From Saprospiraceae bacterium (GTDB lineage Bacteria > Bacteroidota > Bacteroidia > Chitinophagales > Saprospiraceae): a DNA stretch of 45,763 bases. This document shows positions 27,488-35,742 of the stretch, piece by piece. The notes under the pieces are model-generated. The model was not told where the DNA came from and made no database searches. It worked only from the letters and a program-made list of their open reading frames with translations. How positions within the stretch are numbered: the stretch's first letter is position 1; every line of letters begins with the position of its first letter. Made by a program: the position numbers and the translations under genes. The DNA is taken from assembly GCA_019694255.1 (NCBI GenBank), contig JAIBCI010000124.1, positions 1-45,763 of the forward strand, given 5' to 3'.

Positions 27488-30484
27488 TTAGGTGGCAGTT
27501 TTATTTTCGTCGATAGACTTCAGTTTTTTTTCTTCATGCTTCTCCCGGTCTATGGTCTCCAGTCTTTGGATACTGCTGACATCAATGCTGTAGGCGCCGT
27601 GTTCGACAATGACCTTCCCCCTGATGAGATAGCAGCCGATGCCGCGGAAAGGATGCGCTTTGTATGCCGGCGGGAAGTGGACCGTGTCCAGCCATTCGCC
27701 GTCCATGTCGAGGAAGGTGCCGAAGGCCATGCGCTCGCCCTTGTGGGTGAAGGTGGTCTTGACGACGATCAGTTGTGCGGCAATGCTGACCTCCTGTCCC
27801 AGTCGTGCGGGCAGTTCGGCAGCGCGCAGCGTCTCCTGAGGTTGTTCCTTGAGCAGTTCGAAGGGAGGGCATAGGGGAAAGCCAAGGAGTTCGATCTCGT
27901 CAAAGGCCTGTTCCAGGCGCGAATGATGGAGCGGAGGAAGTTTCCACTGACGCGTCTCGGGAACAAAAAGCATCTCGTGCTGACTTTTGTTTTCTTTTGG
28001 TCGCAGGAGGCTGTGGACTTCCCAGAGCAGGTCTTTCTTTGATCTTCCGGTAAAGCGAAAGGCGCCAGCGCGGATCAGCAGGCGAGCCTGCTCGACACCG
28101 AGATGTATTCTCCGTGTGAAGTCCGGCAGGTCCGCGTAGGTCCCATGTCTCATGCGATCCTCGAGGACCCGGTATACCAGCGGATCTTCAAGTTCGGAGA
28201 TAAACTTAAAGCCGAGGTAAATCTTTCTTCCGCGGATAACGCAGAGCGCTTCACTGGTATTGATGCAGGGAAGTTCTATTTCGCCGCCGTGCATTCTCGC
28301 TTCATGCACGTAGAGGCCGGGGCGGTAGAATCCGCCGCCGTTGTTGAGTGTCGCCGTCATATACTCCAGCGGATAATACGCTTTGAGGAAGAGGGCCTGA
28401 AAACTTTCTACTGCGTAACTGGCCGAATGTCCTTTGGAGAAGGCGTAATTCGCAAAACTCTCGATCTGCATCCAGATGTCTTCGATGAGTTTTTCGGCGT
28501 AGCCTTTTTTTCTGCAATTAATAAAAAAATTCTCTCGCACTCTTCCGAACTCGTTGCGCTGTTTGAATTTCCAGGACATTCCGCGTCGTAGATGATCCGC
28601 TTCGGCGAGGCTGAGTCCGGCGAACTCATGGGCGACGCGGATGACGTCTTCCTGGTAGACCATCACGCCGTAGGTCTCATGCAGGATGTCGTAGAGTTCC
28701 GGCAATATGGCACGCGCTTTTTTGCGGAGTTCGGGATTGCGGTAGCGCTCGATGTAGGCGCGCATCATGCCGCTGCGCGAGACGCCCGGGCGGATGATGG
28801 AGCTGGCCGCCACCAGGCGCAGGTAGTCATCGGCCTGCAATTTGGTCAGCAGCGTACGCATGGCAGGAGACTCGATGTAGAAGCAACCGATGGCCTTGCC
28901 CTGCCGCAGGAGGTCGCGCACCAGCGTATCGTTCTTAAATCGCTGGATGTCGTGTATGTCGATCTTTACATTTTTGTTTTGTTCGATGAGTTCGAGGCTG
29001 TCTTTGATTTTGGCGAGCCCGCGCTGACTGAGGATGTCGAATTTGAACAGGCCGATATCCTCTGCTTCCAGCATGCTGAACTGCGTCGTGGGAAACCCTT
29101 TCGGCGGCATGAAGGTGGCGGTGTAGCTGGTGATGGGTTCTTCGGCGATGAGGATGCCGCTGGAGTGTATGCTCAGGTGGTTGGGAAATCCTTTGATGAG
29201 CTCGGTGTACTGCAGGACGAGTTTGCCGAGGGAGTCGACGCGCGGATACCGGTCGGGGCGCTGCAGCTGGTCGATCTCTTCGGGAGGCACGCCAAACACT
29301 TTGCCGAGTTCGCGGATGACGGCATCGTGCTGGAAGGTGTTGTAGGATCCCAGCAGCGCGGTGCGCTGGTATCCGAATCGTTCGAAAATATATCGCGTGA
29401 TGTCGTCTCGGTCTGTCCATGAAAAGTCGAGATCAAAATCCGGTGCATTGCTTCTGAACTGATTGATGAACCGCTCAAAATACAGTTCGAGTTCGATGGG
29501 ATCCACATCGGTGATGCGCAGCAGATAGGCGACCATGCTGTTGGCGCCGCTGCCGCGACCGATGTAGTAGTAATTCTTGTGTTGTGCGTAACGCACGATG
29601 TCCCAATTGATCAGAAAGTAAGAAGCAAAATTCATCTGGCCGATGATGTCGAGTTCTTTTTCTAATCGTCGGTGTACGTCCGGCGTTGGCTGTGGATATC
29701 GGTAGGGAAGTCCGTCTTCACACAATTTGCGCAGCAGGCGAAGATCACTTGCTGCGTGCGTGGTGTAGTAGCGCAGATTTTTGTTGGCCAGTTTGCCGAA
29801 TTCAAAGTAGATGCTGCAGTCGGCGAGCATTCCCTGTGTATTGTCGATGATGTGCGGAAGGTCTGCGTACGCTTTTCTCATCTCGGCAAAGGAAAGCATG
29901 GGCTCGAAGTGCTGTATCTGCTGTTCCGCTGGCAACCTGCTGAGGAGTACGTTGCAGTCGATGGCGCGCATGAGACGGTGCGCGTTATACTGTTTTTTGG
30001 AAGCGAAGACGGTCTCCTGCATGGCCACCCATCGCGACCTGTGCTTCTGCAACACCGGCAGGAAGGCAAGCCGGGATAACAGGCGGATGGGTATGCCAAG
30101 GAATTCGTTGTCGCGCAATGGCCAGCCGCGGTACGATTCGGCAGGATAAATGATGTAGGCATGGTGAAATTCCGGTGCCGTCTCGTCAAATTTTTCGCCG
30201 GAGTGCAGATGTTTTGACAGATGTTCATTCAGTTCGCGGAAGCCCGTATTGTTGCGCGCGAGCCCTACGTACTTTTGCGTGACGCCATTTCTGAAATCAA
30301 TTCCCATCACGGGCTTGAGACCGTAATCCCTGCTCATCCGGATGGCGTCCAGGCAAGCTGATGTGTTGTTGATGTCCGTCAGTGCAAAAGTGGAGTATCC
30401 GTTCCGGCGCAGTTCGGATAAGAGCTCTTCCACGGAGAAGGTGCCGTAGCATAAGGAGTAGTAGGTGAGGCAGTTGGAAAGCAA
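27488..30484 (-). CDS. dnaE: Error-prone DNA polymerase III alpha subunit (DnaE2-like)
   Basis: This 998-residue C-family polymerase is shorter than replicative DnaE and close to DnaE2 length. An N-terminal PHP domain, the polymerase palm with PDFDLDF (Asp349/351/353), helix-hairpin-helix sequence and a C-terminal OB fold (FTHKGERMAFGTFLDMDGEW) are all present. In the PHP domain the first metal motif reads NCLTYYS where His-x-x-Tyr-Ser is expected (His to Leu at residue 6), so PHP nuclease activity is probably lost. The start is TTG at 30484; no in-frame ATG lies between it and the upstream stop. Together with dinB upstream on the same strand it forms a translesion pair comparable to ImuB-DnaE2 mutasomes. 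It is GC-rich compared with flanking accessory genes. Its 5' flank consists of 51-bp tandem repeats. Confidence 0.9.
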   Translation of the reverse strand: MLSNCLTYYSLCYGTFSVEELLSELRRNGYSTFALTDINNTSACLDAIRMSRDYGLKPVMGIDFRNGVTQKYVGLARNNTGFRELNEHLSKHLHSGEKFDETAPEFHHAYIIYPAESYRGWPLRDNEFLGIPIRLLSRLAFLPVLQKHRSRWVAMQETVFASKKQYNAHRLMRAIDCNVLLSRLPAEQQIQHFEPMLSFAEMRKAYADLPHIIDNTQGMLADCSIYFEFGKLANKNLRYYTTHAASDLRLLRKLCEDGLPYRYPQPTPDVHRRLEKELDIIGQMNFASYFLINWDIVRYAQHKNYYYIGRGSGANSMVAYLLRITDVDPIELELYFERFINQFRSNAPDFDLDFSWTDRDDITRYIFERFGYQRTALLGSYNTFQHDAVIRELGKVFGVPPEEIDQLQRPDRYPRVDSLGKLVLQYTELIKGFPNHLSIHSSGILIAEEPITSYTATFMPPKGFPTTQFSMLEAEDIGLFKFDILSQRGLAKIKDSLELIEQNKNVKIDIHDIQRFKNDTLVRDLLRQGKAIGCFYIESPAMRTLLTKLQADDYLRLVAASSIIRPGVSRSGMMRAYIERYRNPELRKKARAILPELYDILHETYGVMVYQEDVIRVAHEFAGLSLAEADHLRRGMSWKFKQRNEFGRVRENFFINCRKKGYAEKLIEDIWMQIESFANYAFSKGHSASYAVESFQALFLKAYYPLEYMTATLNNGGGFYRPGLYVHEARMHGGEIELPCINTSEALCVIRGRKIYLGFKFISELEDPLVYRVLEDRMRHGTYADLPDFTRRIHLGVEQARLLIRAGAFRFTGRSKKDLLWEVHSLLRPKENKSQHEMLFVPETRQWKLPPLHHSRLEQAFDEIELLGFPLCPPFELLKEQPQETLRAAELPARLGQEVSIAAQLIVVKTTFTHKGERMAFGTFLDMDGEWLDTVHFPPAYKAHPFRGIGCYLIRGKVIVEHGAYSIDVSSIQRLETIDREKHEEKKLKSIDENKTAT

Positions 30485-30506
30485 TTTTTTTGACGATGAA
30501 CTTATT

Positions 30507-30650
30507 TAATTATGAATTATGAGTTATGAATTATGAATGGGTACGGAGATCGTTGGCTAATTATGAATTATGAGTTATGAATTATGAATGGGTACGGAGA
30601 TCGTTGGCTAATTATGAATTATGAGTTATGAATTATGAATGGGTACGGAA
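30507..30650. repeat. 51-bp tandem repeat (2.8 copies) built of ATTATGA heptamers
   Basis: Units start at 30507, 30558 and 30609; the last is partial and ends with GGGTACGGA. The left half of each unit is a run of RTTATGA heptamers and the right half is ATGGGTACGGAGATCGTTGG. The array begins 23 nt upstream of the dnaE start codon and so occupies the place where its promoter should be. Confidence 0.95.
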
Positions 30651-30887
30651 ATAGTCCGCTATGAAGTACTGTCGAGTACAATGTATCAAATTTTGAATTG
30701 CTTCAAGAATAAGCTGCAACAGCGATTCTTTCCATTTTTTTGTGAATGAAGAGGTTGTCTTGAAGGGTCTGGTTCGTGATTTATTTTTGATATAATTTTT
30801 TGATAGGTAAGTGTGAAATTTTATTATTGACATCTTTGATGATCAATACATAAAGAAGAAAAAAAATGATGGCCATAATTGATTTAT

Positions 30888-31257
30888 TTATTTGTAAAAT
30901 TTGGAATTATTTTGTTTCAGTGTCAGTATTATGCTTCTTATTATTTTCGTGATTTCGAGTGCTTCTTTGTTAAGCTGATGATGTAAGATCTATATAGCAG
31001 GATCTTTGGAGTAGTGTTATCCAATATATTGTTTCGCCGCATTCTTTTTGAGCAATGGCTAGTTTGTGGATAAAATCGGCTTTGCTTTCGGCGTTTTGCG
31101 CTTCGTGTATGTTGGCGCCAATCGATGTGCCCGACTTCAGAAATTGTTTGCTTAAAATGAACTCCTTTTGGGAATCCATCAATTCTTTTGAGATGCGGAT
31201 ACAGCTTAATGCAAAGTCAATGGATTTTGTCTTTAGTATGTTTTTTTCTTCACTCAT
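30888..31257 (-). pseudogene. Four-helix-bundle (23S rRNA IVP/S23 family) gene with frameshift
   Basis: The first 95 codons encode a four-helix-bundle protein with the family blocks FALSCIRISKEL, QFLKSGTSIGANIHEA, SKADFIHKLAIAQKE and ETIYWITLL. The frame stops early at 30970. The missing C-terminal helix is readable one frame over, directly downstream: NKEALEITKIIRSIILTLKQ, ending in a TAA at 30888. The total of 370 nt equals 123 codons plus one base, and a repaired product of 122 residues is the normal family length. A single-base change near 30980-30990 therefore explains the break. The family includes rRNA intervening-sequence proteins and the Avd accessory protein of diversity-generating retroelements; function is mostly unknown. 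Start ATG 31257 lies inside a heptamer array. The gene sits between dinB and dnaE. Confidence 0.8.
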
Positions 31258-31288
31258 AACTCATAATTCATAACTCATAATTCATATC
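31254..31288. repeat. Heptamer array TCATAAY x5 joining dinB and the four-helix-bundle gene
   Basis: Five 7-bp units (TCATAAC, TCATAAT, TCATAAC, TCATAAT, TCATATC) are the reverse complement of the RTTATGA units at 30507-30650. The dinB stop codon (31282-31284) and the start codon of the next gene (31257) both fall inside the array. Every unit contains an overlapping ATGA start/stop on the minus strand. Confidence 0.9.
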
Positions 31289-32427
31289 CGTCTACCCACT
31301 GCCCGTTGTATCAGATCAGTTCCAAACCTCTTCCGGATTCTGTCCATTGCGATATCAAGTTGGATCAGTTCGGTGGTATCTTCAAAGAGGTTGTACGACT
31401 GTTTGCCGTAGACGAGGTGGCTGAGGCGCACGCCGATGAGTCGCACCATCATGCGTTTCTGGTATAGTTTGTCGAAGAGGTCTTTGCTGTGGCGGATGAG
31501 GACGGTGTCCATGGAGGTGTAGGGGATGCGGGTCTGCATGGTGTAGGTATTGAAGTCGGAGTATCGGATTTTGACGGTGATGCAACCGGTGAGTTTGTGT
31601 TCGCTGCGCAGCTGGAAGCCCAGTTTTTCACACATGCCGATGAGGATGTGGCGCAGTGCGGTGACGTCGATGGTATCTTGTTGAAAGGTCTGTTCGGTGG
31701 AGATGGATTTATTTTCAGAATAGGGGATGACGGGGGTGTTGTCGATGCCGTTGGCTTTTTTCCAGATGACGCTGCCGTTTTCGCCGAGGACCTGCTCGAG
31801 GAGTTCACGCGGCATTTCCTGCAGGGTGTGGATGCGGAGGATGCCCATGTTGCGGAGGAGCTGGTAGGTTTTGTCACCGACCATGGGGATTTTTTTGATG
31901 GAGAGTGGTGCGAGGAAGGGTTTTTCGGTGCCGGCGGGTATTTCTTTTTGGCCGTTGGGTTTGGCTTCGCCCGTGCCGACCTTGGAGACGGTTTTGTTGG
32001 ATGACAGGGCGAAGGAGATGGGAAGGTTGGTCTCGCGGGTGATTTTATGGCGTAGTTCGGTGGCCATTTTGTAGCAACCGAAATAGCGATCCATGCCGCT
32101 GAGGTCGATGTAGAATTCGTCGATGGAGGTCTTCTCATAGAGTGGGACATCCTCGCGGATGATCTCGGTGATGATGTTGGAGTACTTGCTGTACTGCTCG
32201 TGGTCGCCGCGGACGATGACGGCCTCGGGGCAGAGCTGTCGCGCCATCTTCATGGGCATGGCGGAGTGTATGCCGTAACTGCGGGCCTCGTAGCTACAGG
32301 AGGCGACGACGCCGCGGTCACCTGTGCCGCCGACCAGTACGGGTCTGCCGTTGAGCTTCGGATTGATCAGTCGCTCCACGGAGACGAAGAAGGTGTCGAG
32401 GTCGATATGTACGATGTGACGGTCCAA
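31282..32427 (-). CDS. dinB: DNA polymerase IV (Y family)
   Basis: This 381-residue translesion polymerase is complete. The catalytic carboxylates are Asp9 (HIDLDTFF) and Asp103-Glu104 (SIDEFYID), and Phe14 is the predicted steric gate. The thumb and little-finger domains follow, and the C-terminal QSYNLF is a candidate beta-clamp-binding motif, a variant of QLxLF. The start is TTG at 32427; no upstream in-frame ATG is visible, and the family start (M-D-R-x-I-V-H-I-D) fits this codon. It is GC-rich like dnaE. dinB, the four-helix-bundle gene and dnaE run in the same direction and may once have been a simple dinB-dnaE operon. It diverges from the metalloprotease gene. Confidence 0.95.
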   Translation of the reverse strand: MDRHIVHIDLDTFFVSVERLINPKLNGRPVLVGGTGDRGVVASCSYEARSYGIHSAMPMKMARQLCPEAVIVRGDHEQYSKYSNIITEIIREDVPLYEKTSIDEFYIDLSGMDRYFGCYKMATELRHKITRETNLPISFALSSNKTVSKVGTGEAKPNGQKEIPAGTEKPFLAPLSIKKIPMVGDKTYQLLRNMGILRIHTLQEMPRELLEQVLGENGSVIWKKANGIDNTPVIPYSENKSISTEQTFQQDTIDVTALRHILIGMCEKLGFQLRSEHKLTGCITVKIRYSDFNTYTMQTRIPYTSMDTVLIRHSKDLFDKLYQKRMMVRLIGVRLSHLVYGKQSYNLFEDTTELIQLDIAMDRIRKRFGTDLIQRAVGRRI

Positions 32428-32435
32428 ATTTAATA

Positions 32436-32477
32436 GTCAGTAGTCAATGGTCAGTAGTCAAGAGTCGCGAGCCTGTC
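32436..32477. repeat. Heptamer array (GTCARTR type) upstream of dinB
   Basis: The units GTCAGTA, GTCAATG, GTCAGTA, GTCAAGA, GTCGCGA and GCCTGTC run without gaps. The end (GAGCCTGTCCCGA) matches the end of the array at 35742 (GAGTCTGTCTCGA). A further direct repeat of AGAGWCGCGAGCCTG lies at 32461 and 32501. Confidence 0.85.
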
Positions 32478-32562
32478 CCGAAAAACGCAGTGATCGGGAT
32501 CAAGAGACGCGAGCCTGCCTTGCGCTATAACTTCGCCCAAAGATGATACAAATATTTAGTAA

Positions 32563-32588
32563 GTGCATGCACAAAAATTTAGCATGCT
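32563..32588. promoter_or_regulatory. Two GCATGC palindromes between dinB and the metalloprotease gene
   Basis: GTGCATGCAC (32563-32572) and AGCATGCT (32581-32588) are perfect palindromes whose centres lie 17 bp apart. They lie in the divergent intergenic region, 30-55 nt upstream of the protease -7 box. They could be a paired operator; the regulator is unknown. Confidence 0.35.
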
Positions 32589-32617
32589 TAAAAATGAATA
32601 AAAAAGAAAATGATCAT

Positions 32618-32625
32618 TAACTTTG
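32618..32625 (+). promoter_or_regulatory. Candidate -7 box for the metalloprotease gene
   Basis: TAACTTTG is a perfect TAnnTTTG match 16 nt upstream of the ATG at 32642, identical to the gyrA box. It supports 32642 as the genuine start of the gene. Confidence 0.55.
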
Positions 32626-32641
32626 AACAAAAGAAACCCTT

Positions 32642-34394
32642 ATGAAACAACTCATTAACGTTCTCTCTCTCTCTCTCTCTAGTATTTCTTAATATTCATC
32701 AACTAAAGGCACAGGGAAGTTCATTCATCGAATATTACACTTACGATTCCGATGATTTTGATTCCAGGACCAATACTTTCATTAATTATAAAATGAATGA
32801 CACGAGTACACTTGATTATTGCTTTTCAATATTGGGTCAATTACCGGATTATCTGGATGACTCAGCGCACTTTATTTTGAATGTTCAGGGAAGTATAAGT
32901 AATCAACTTGTAGAGCCAACAGACTATCAGTATGAAAATGATTCCAATTATACCTACGCTGGTAGATTTGTAGGGTCAGAGGGTTGGATTACCGTAGTAT
33001 CCAACGGTCATTCGAGATCCGCAACGGTATATTATCCAGGGTATTTTATTGAATTTATTCCACTGAAGGCAGATAGTTGTATCTGTGTAAAGCACAGTGA
33101 TAGTCCTGCAGGCAGGCCTGCCTGTGATATAGAACAAGAGGTCTATAATGAGAATGCGGAAGTGGTTTATGGTTGTTCATCAACCAGTTGTGCCACCATA
33201 ATACGGATTCTACTATTGATCACTCCGCAAGCCGAAGCCAAGCTGCCCAACAGGGAAGAAATCAAGACCCTGGCCAAAAAATGGGCTGAAAATATCAATC
33301 TGGCCTTCAGAAATTCGTACATTCCTCATAGAATTGAAATCGAATTGGATTATTACAATTTTACTGGCTATGACGGCTCCGGTGATATTCGATTAGATGT
33401 ACTAAACTTAAGAAATGATCAAGAAGCAAATATTTTAAGAGTATCGCATAGAGCGGATCTGTTATTTTTAATTACTGATCATAATTATAACTATCTTGGT
33501 CATGTCGGTAATGAAGTTGTGGATCCGGATCGTGCACGTGGAATCATTGATGTGCCTTACATTGATGCCCCTGATTTTACGTTGGCACATGAAGCAGGTC
33601 ACCTGTTTGAAGCCCATCATCAGCGTAGGGTTGCGGGTAATCCACCGGATCCGCAAGATTGTTCCTTTGCCTGGAAGACTAGCAATGATAAGTACACTTT
33701 GGTGAATTCAGGACTCAGGCCTTATATATTGCATTACTCAGATCCTGAGGCAAAGTATGCTCAGACTTATGCTACGGGTAATATCAACAACAACAATGCT
33801 GGCAAGATCAGAACGACCGGCTGTGTGGTGGCCAACCATCAATTGGAGAACAAGATGCAGTTAACTATGCGGAGCTCATCAGGAATGTGCGGGCAATACA
33901 ATATACAAGCTGTAGTGAGGAGTCCTGAGCAAGGATTTCCCGGTCAACCACCCTATACCTATACCTGGGAATACAGTAAGACAGGAAATTTCAATGACGC
34001 GGTTTTTATTTCATCCTCTTCAGGGATAAATTTCAATGTCTGCAATGTCATTGATCCGGGCTTTTTATTTATCAGAGTGACAGTAGAGAGTGATGATCAC
34101 GAGCTTATTCAATTGACCAGAAAAGCGAATTGTAAAAATTGTCCTACACAGCAGGCTCAGGCTGAAGAGCGATATGTTGCAAAAAGAAATGCATATGCGT
34201 CAATCAATGGAATGAAATATTATTTTGATGCGCAGGAAGAAGAAATTATAGATTTTTCAATCTATGCATTGGATGGTAAGCTTATATCTAAGAGTAGAAA
34301 TATACAAAATCTACCATTGGGTATTTATTTTATCCAATTGGTCAAAACATCCGGTAACATTAAAAATTATAGAATCTTCTGTTATGAAAACTAA
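32642..34394 (+). CDS. T9SS-type secreted zinc metalloprotease, signal peptide frameshifted by (CT)9
   Basis: As sequenced, the ATG at 32642 reads 16 codons (MKQLINVLSLSLSSIS) and stops. The long frame (533 codons from the internal ATG at 32793) lacks a signal peptide, but upstream of 32793 it reads VFLNIHQLKAQ, the rest of a signal peptide with a canonical AQ cleavage site. Ten CT units in place of nine, or seven, would join the two into a 584-residue preprotein. The mature protein has the metzincin-like zinc motif HEAGHLFEAHH (His/Glu from 33588), with Glu at the usual Gly position, and a possible Met-turn at SSSGMCG. The C-terminus (IDFSIYALDGKLIS to NYRIFCYEN) is a T9SS type A sorting domain. 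The stop overlaps the following lipoprotein start by 11 nt, which implies translational coupling. Protease specificity is unknown. Confidence 0.8.
32663..32680 (+). repeat. (CT)9 dinucleotide tract in signal peptide codons
   Basis: Nine CT units lie 21 nt after the ATG, inside the hydrophobic core of the signal peptide (Leu-Ser-Leu-Ser). Gain of one unit or loss of two restores the frame. Tracts like this mediate slipped-strand phase variation in other bacteria. Confidence 0.95.
33109..33124. repeat. 16-bp perfect palindrome inside the metalloprotease gene
   Basis: CAGGCAGGCCTGCCTG is fully self-complementary. It encodes part of AGRPAC in the mature protein. It looks like a short dispersed palindrome that landed in frame in a coding region. 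Confidence 0.7.
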
Positions 34395-34974
34395 ACTTAT
34401 ATTTTTATTCATATGGATAATATTATTCTCCTGTCAAAAAGACATGCCTCCTTTAAAAGAACCATGCATTGAGACTGAGAGCATATCAGATTCATTGACC
34501 AAGGTGTACACCAGTAAAAACTGGAATTATAAAGATAAAGGATTTGCAATTAAGGTGAATGATACTTCGTTTTTCAAGGCAGGAGGCAGAAGATATAATA
34601 ATCGAAAATCAATGTCAATTTCCTTTTTTGGGCGAGATAAGGATAGCATAATATATGAAACAATATTTATTACCAATTTACCATTTTCAATAGGTTGTAA
34701 TAAAATTGTCGAACCAAAAATATCCCAAACTTTTGCAGTTGGAAGTGAATATTCCACCAATGATGACGATGTGACAATTGATGAGTATTATACAGATACT
34801 ACCGCGGTGAACAACAAGATCGAGATTACGGTACTGGATACAGTCAATAGAATTGTTGAGGGACATTTTGCCATCAGCTATATCTATGCCAATAAGCGAC
34901 CAAAACGCAATCCATTTGAACCCTATAAAATTAGATTCTTCAATGGATATTTTAAGGGGGTTTATTATGAGTAG
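34384..34974 (+). CDS. Lipoprotein, protease-linked paralogue 1
   Basis: This 196-residue lipoprotein has a signal ending in WIILFSC, giving lipidated Cys17. The ATG at 34384 overlaps the protease stop by 11 nt, so the two are probably translated together. I recognise no named family. The sequence is nearly identical to the gene at 35844-36434 in the first 64 and last 76 residues but differs in the middle (about 65-120). The C-terminus (IRFFNGYFKGVYYE) is also echoed in the gene at 35098 (VVRFFNGEFHCNI). It is likely periplasmic or outer-membrane anchored. Its coupling to a secreted protease suggests an inhibitor, immunity protein or accessory factor (inference only). Confidence 0.75.
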   Translation: MKTKLIFLFIWIILFSCQKDMPPLKEPCIETESISDSLTKVYTSKNWNYKDKGFAIKVNDTSFFKAGGRRYNNRKSMSISFFGRDKDSIIYETIFITNLPFSIGCNKIVEPKISQTFAVGSEYSTNDDDVTIDEYYTDTTAVNNKIEITVLDTVNRIVEGHFAISYIYANKRPKRNPFEPYKIRFFNGYFKGVYYE

Positions 34975-35097
34975 GATACAAGTGCATAAGTTGGAACTTA
35001 AAGAGTCATCTTTCTGAGATAATATGTTGGATGTTTCGTAATTTAGTGGCTTGTATGTATAATCAAAGTTATCAAAGGCAAGCAGCAATTCCAGATA

Positions 35098-35742
35098 ATG
35101 CAGTCATTCATAAGTTTAGAAATTGTACATAGAAAGTTCAATAATATCTATTGGATTATAGTACCATGCATAATCACATTTTATTGCTCCTGTCATCGCG
35201 ATTGCCCAGTTCCGGTGCCGACCGACTGCGTTCCGCACGAAGCCATCACATCTTTAGATACCGGATTCTATGTTTGGACATCGGGGAAAGAGAAAGATGG
35301 GTATGCTACGGCGATGAAAATTAATAAGGAATGGAGAGCATCAGCTCAAGGGTATAATTACAATAATGAGAATTATTCAATTTTATTGACAACTTACTTG
35401 CTCATTCCAAGTGAGCCTTGGCAAGAATACAAAAAGGAAGAAATGACAATGAACTTTTCAAAATCGGATTCAATTTTTTGTCTGTCGGCACTGAGCATTC
35501 CAACGCAAGACCATAGCTGGTTTATCTATAATGCAGTTGATTATGATGCTGGTGAAGATAGATATACTTTGGATGAATCCAAAGACAACAACTATCTGCA
35601 AATTGATACGCTCAATGTTGAGACTGGAAGAATGGCCGGAAAGTTTATGGCTACATTTCGCAGGCTGACCAACAATCGACCCTGGAATCTTCCGGTAGTT
35701 CGTTTTTTCAACGGGGAGTTTCATTGTAATATTGTAAATTAG
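35098..35742 (+). CDS. Lipoprotein, diverged protease-linked paralogue 2
   Basis: This 214-residue protein has a hydrophobic N-terminal segment (IYWIIVPCIITFYCSC) with a lipobox-like Cys. The body is distantly related to its two neighbours: all have a lipidated start, a beta-rich centre and end with a D-T-[LV]-N region and RFFNGxF. The family is otherwise unrecognised. It lies 123 nt after paralogue 1, and its stop codon overlaps the first unit of a GTCGTGA heptamer array. Start choice is uncertain because the n-region is unusually long. Confidence 0.65.
   Translation: MQSFISLEIVHRKFNNIYWIIVPCIITFYCSCHRDCPVPVPTDCVPHEAITSLDTGFYVWTSGKEKDGYATAMKINKEWRASAQGYNYNNENYSILLTTYLLIPSEPWQEYKKEEMTMNFSKSDSIFCLSALSIPTQDHSWFIYNAVDYDAGEDRYTLDESKDNNYLQIDTLNVETGRMAGKFMATFRRLTNNRPWNLPVVRFFNGEFHCNIVN

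Noticed and set aside
28592-29422. Long plus-strand open frame opposite dnaE
   Set aside because: It is antisense to a well-supported polymerase in GC-rich sequence, where spurious long frames are expected.
30507-30650. Tandem repeats considered as a CRISPR array
   Set aside because: Units are directly adjacent 51-mers with identical content; there are no variable spacers and no cas genes in the window.
30633-30833. 66-codon minus-strand frame overlapping the 51-bp repeat
   Set aside because: It is Lys- and Thr-rich, overlaps the repeat array and has no recognised domain.
30888-31257. Four-helix-bundle gene as part of a diversity-generating retroelement (Avd)
   Set aside because: No reverse transcriptase, template repeat or variable repeat is present nearby.
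31489-32004. Gly/Asp-rich plus-strand frame opposite dinB
   Set aside because: It is a low-complexity antisense shadow of dinB codons.
32425-32432. TAAATTTG on the minus strand as a dinB -7 box
   Set aside because: It matches the consensus but overlaps the TTG start codon, so transcription would begin inside the gene; probably coincidental.
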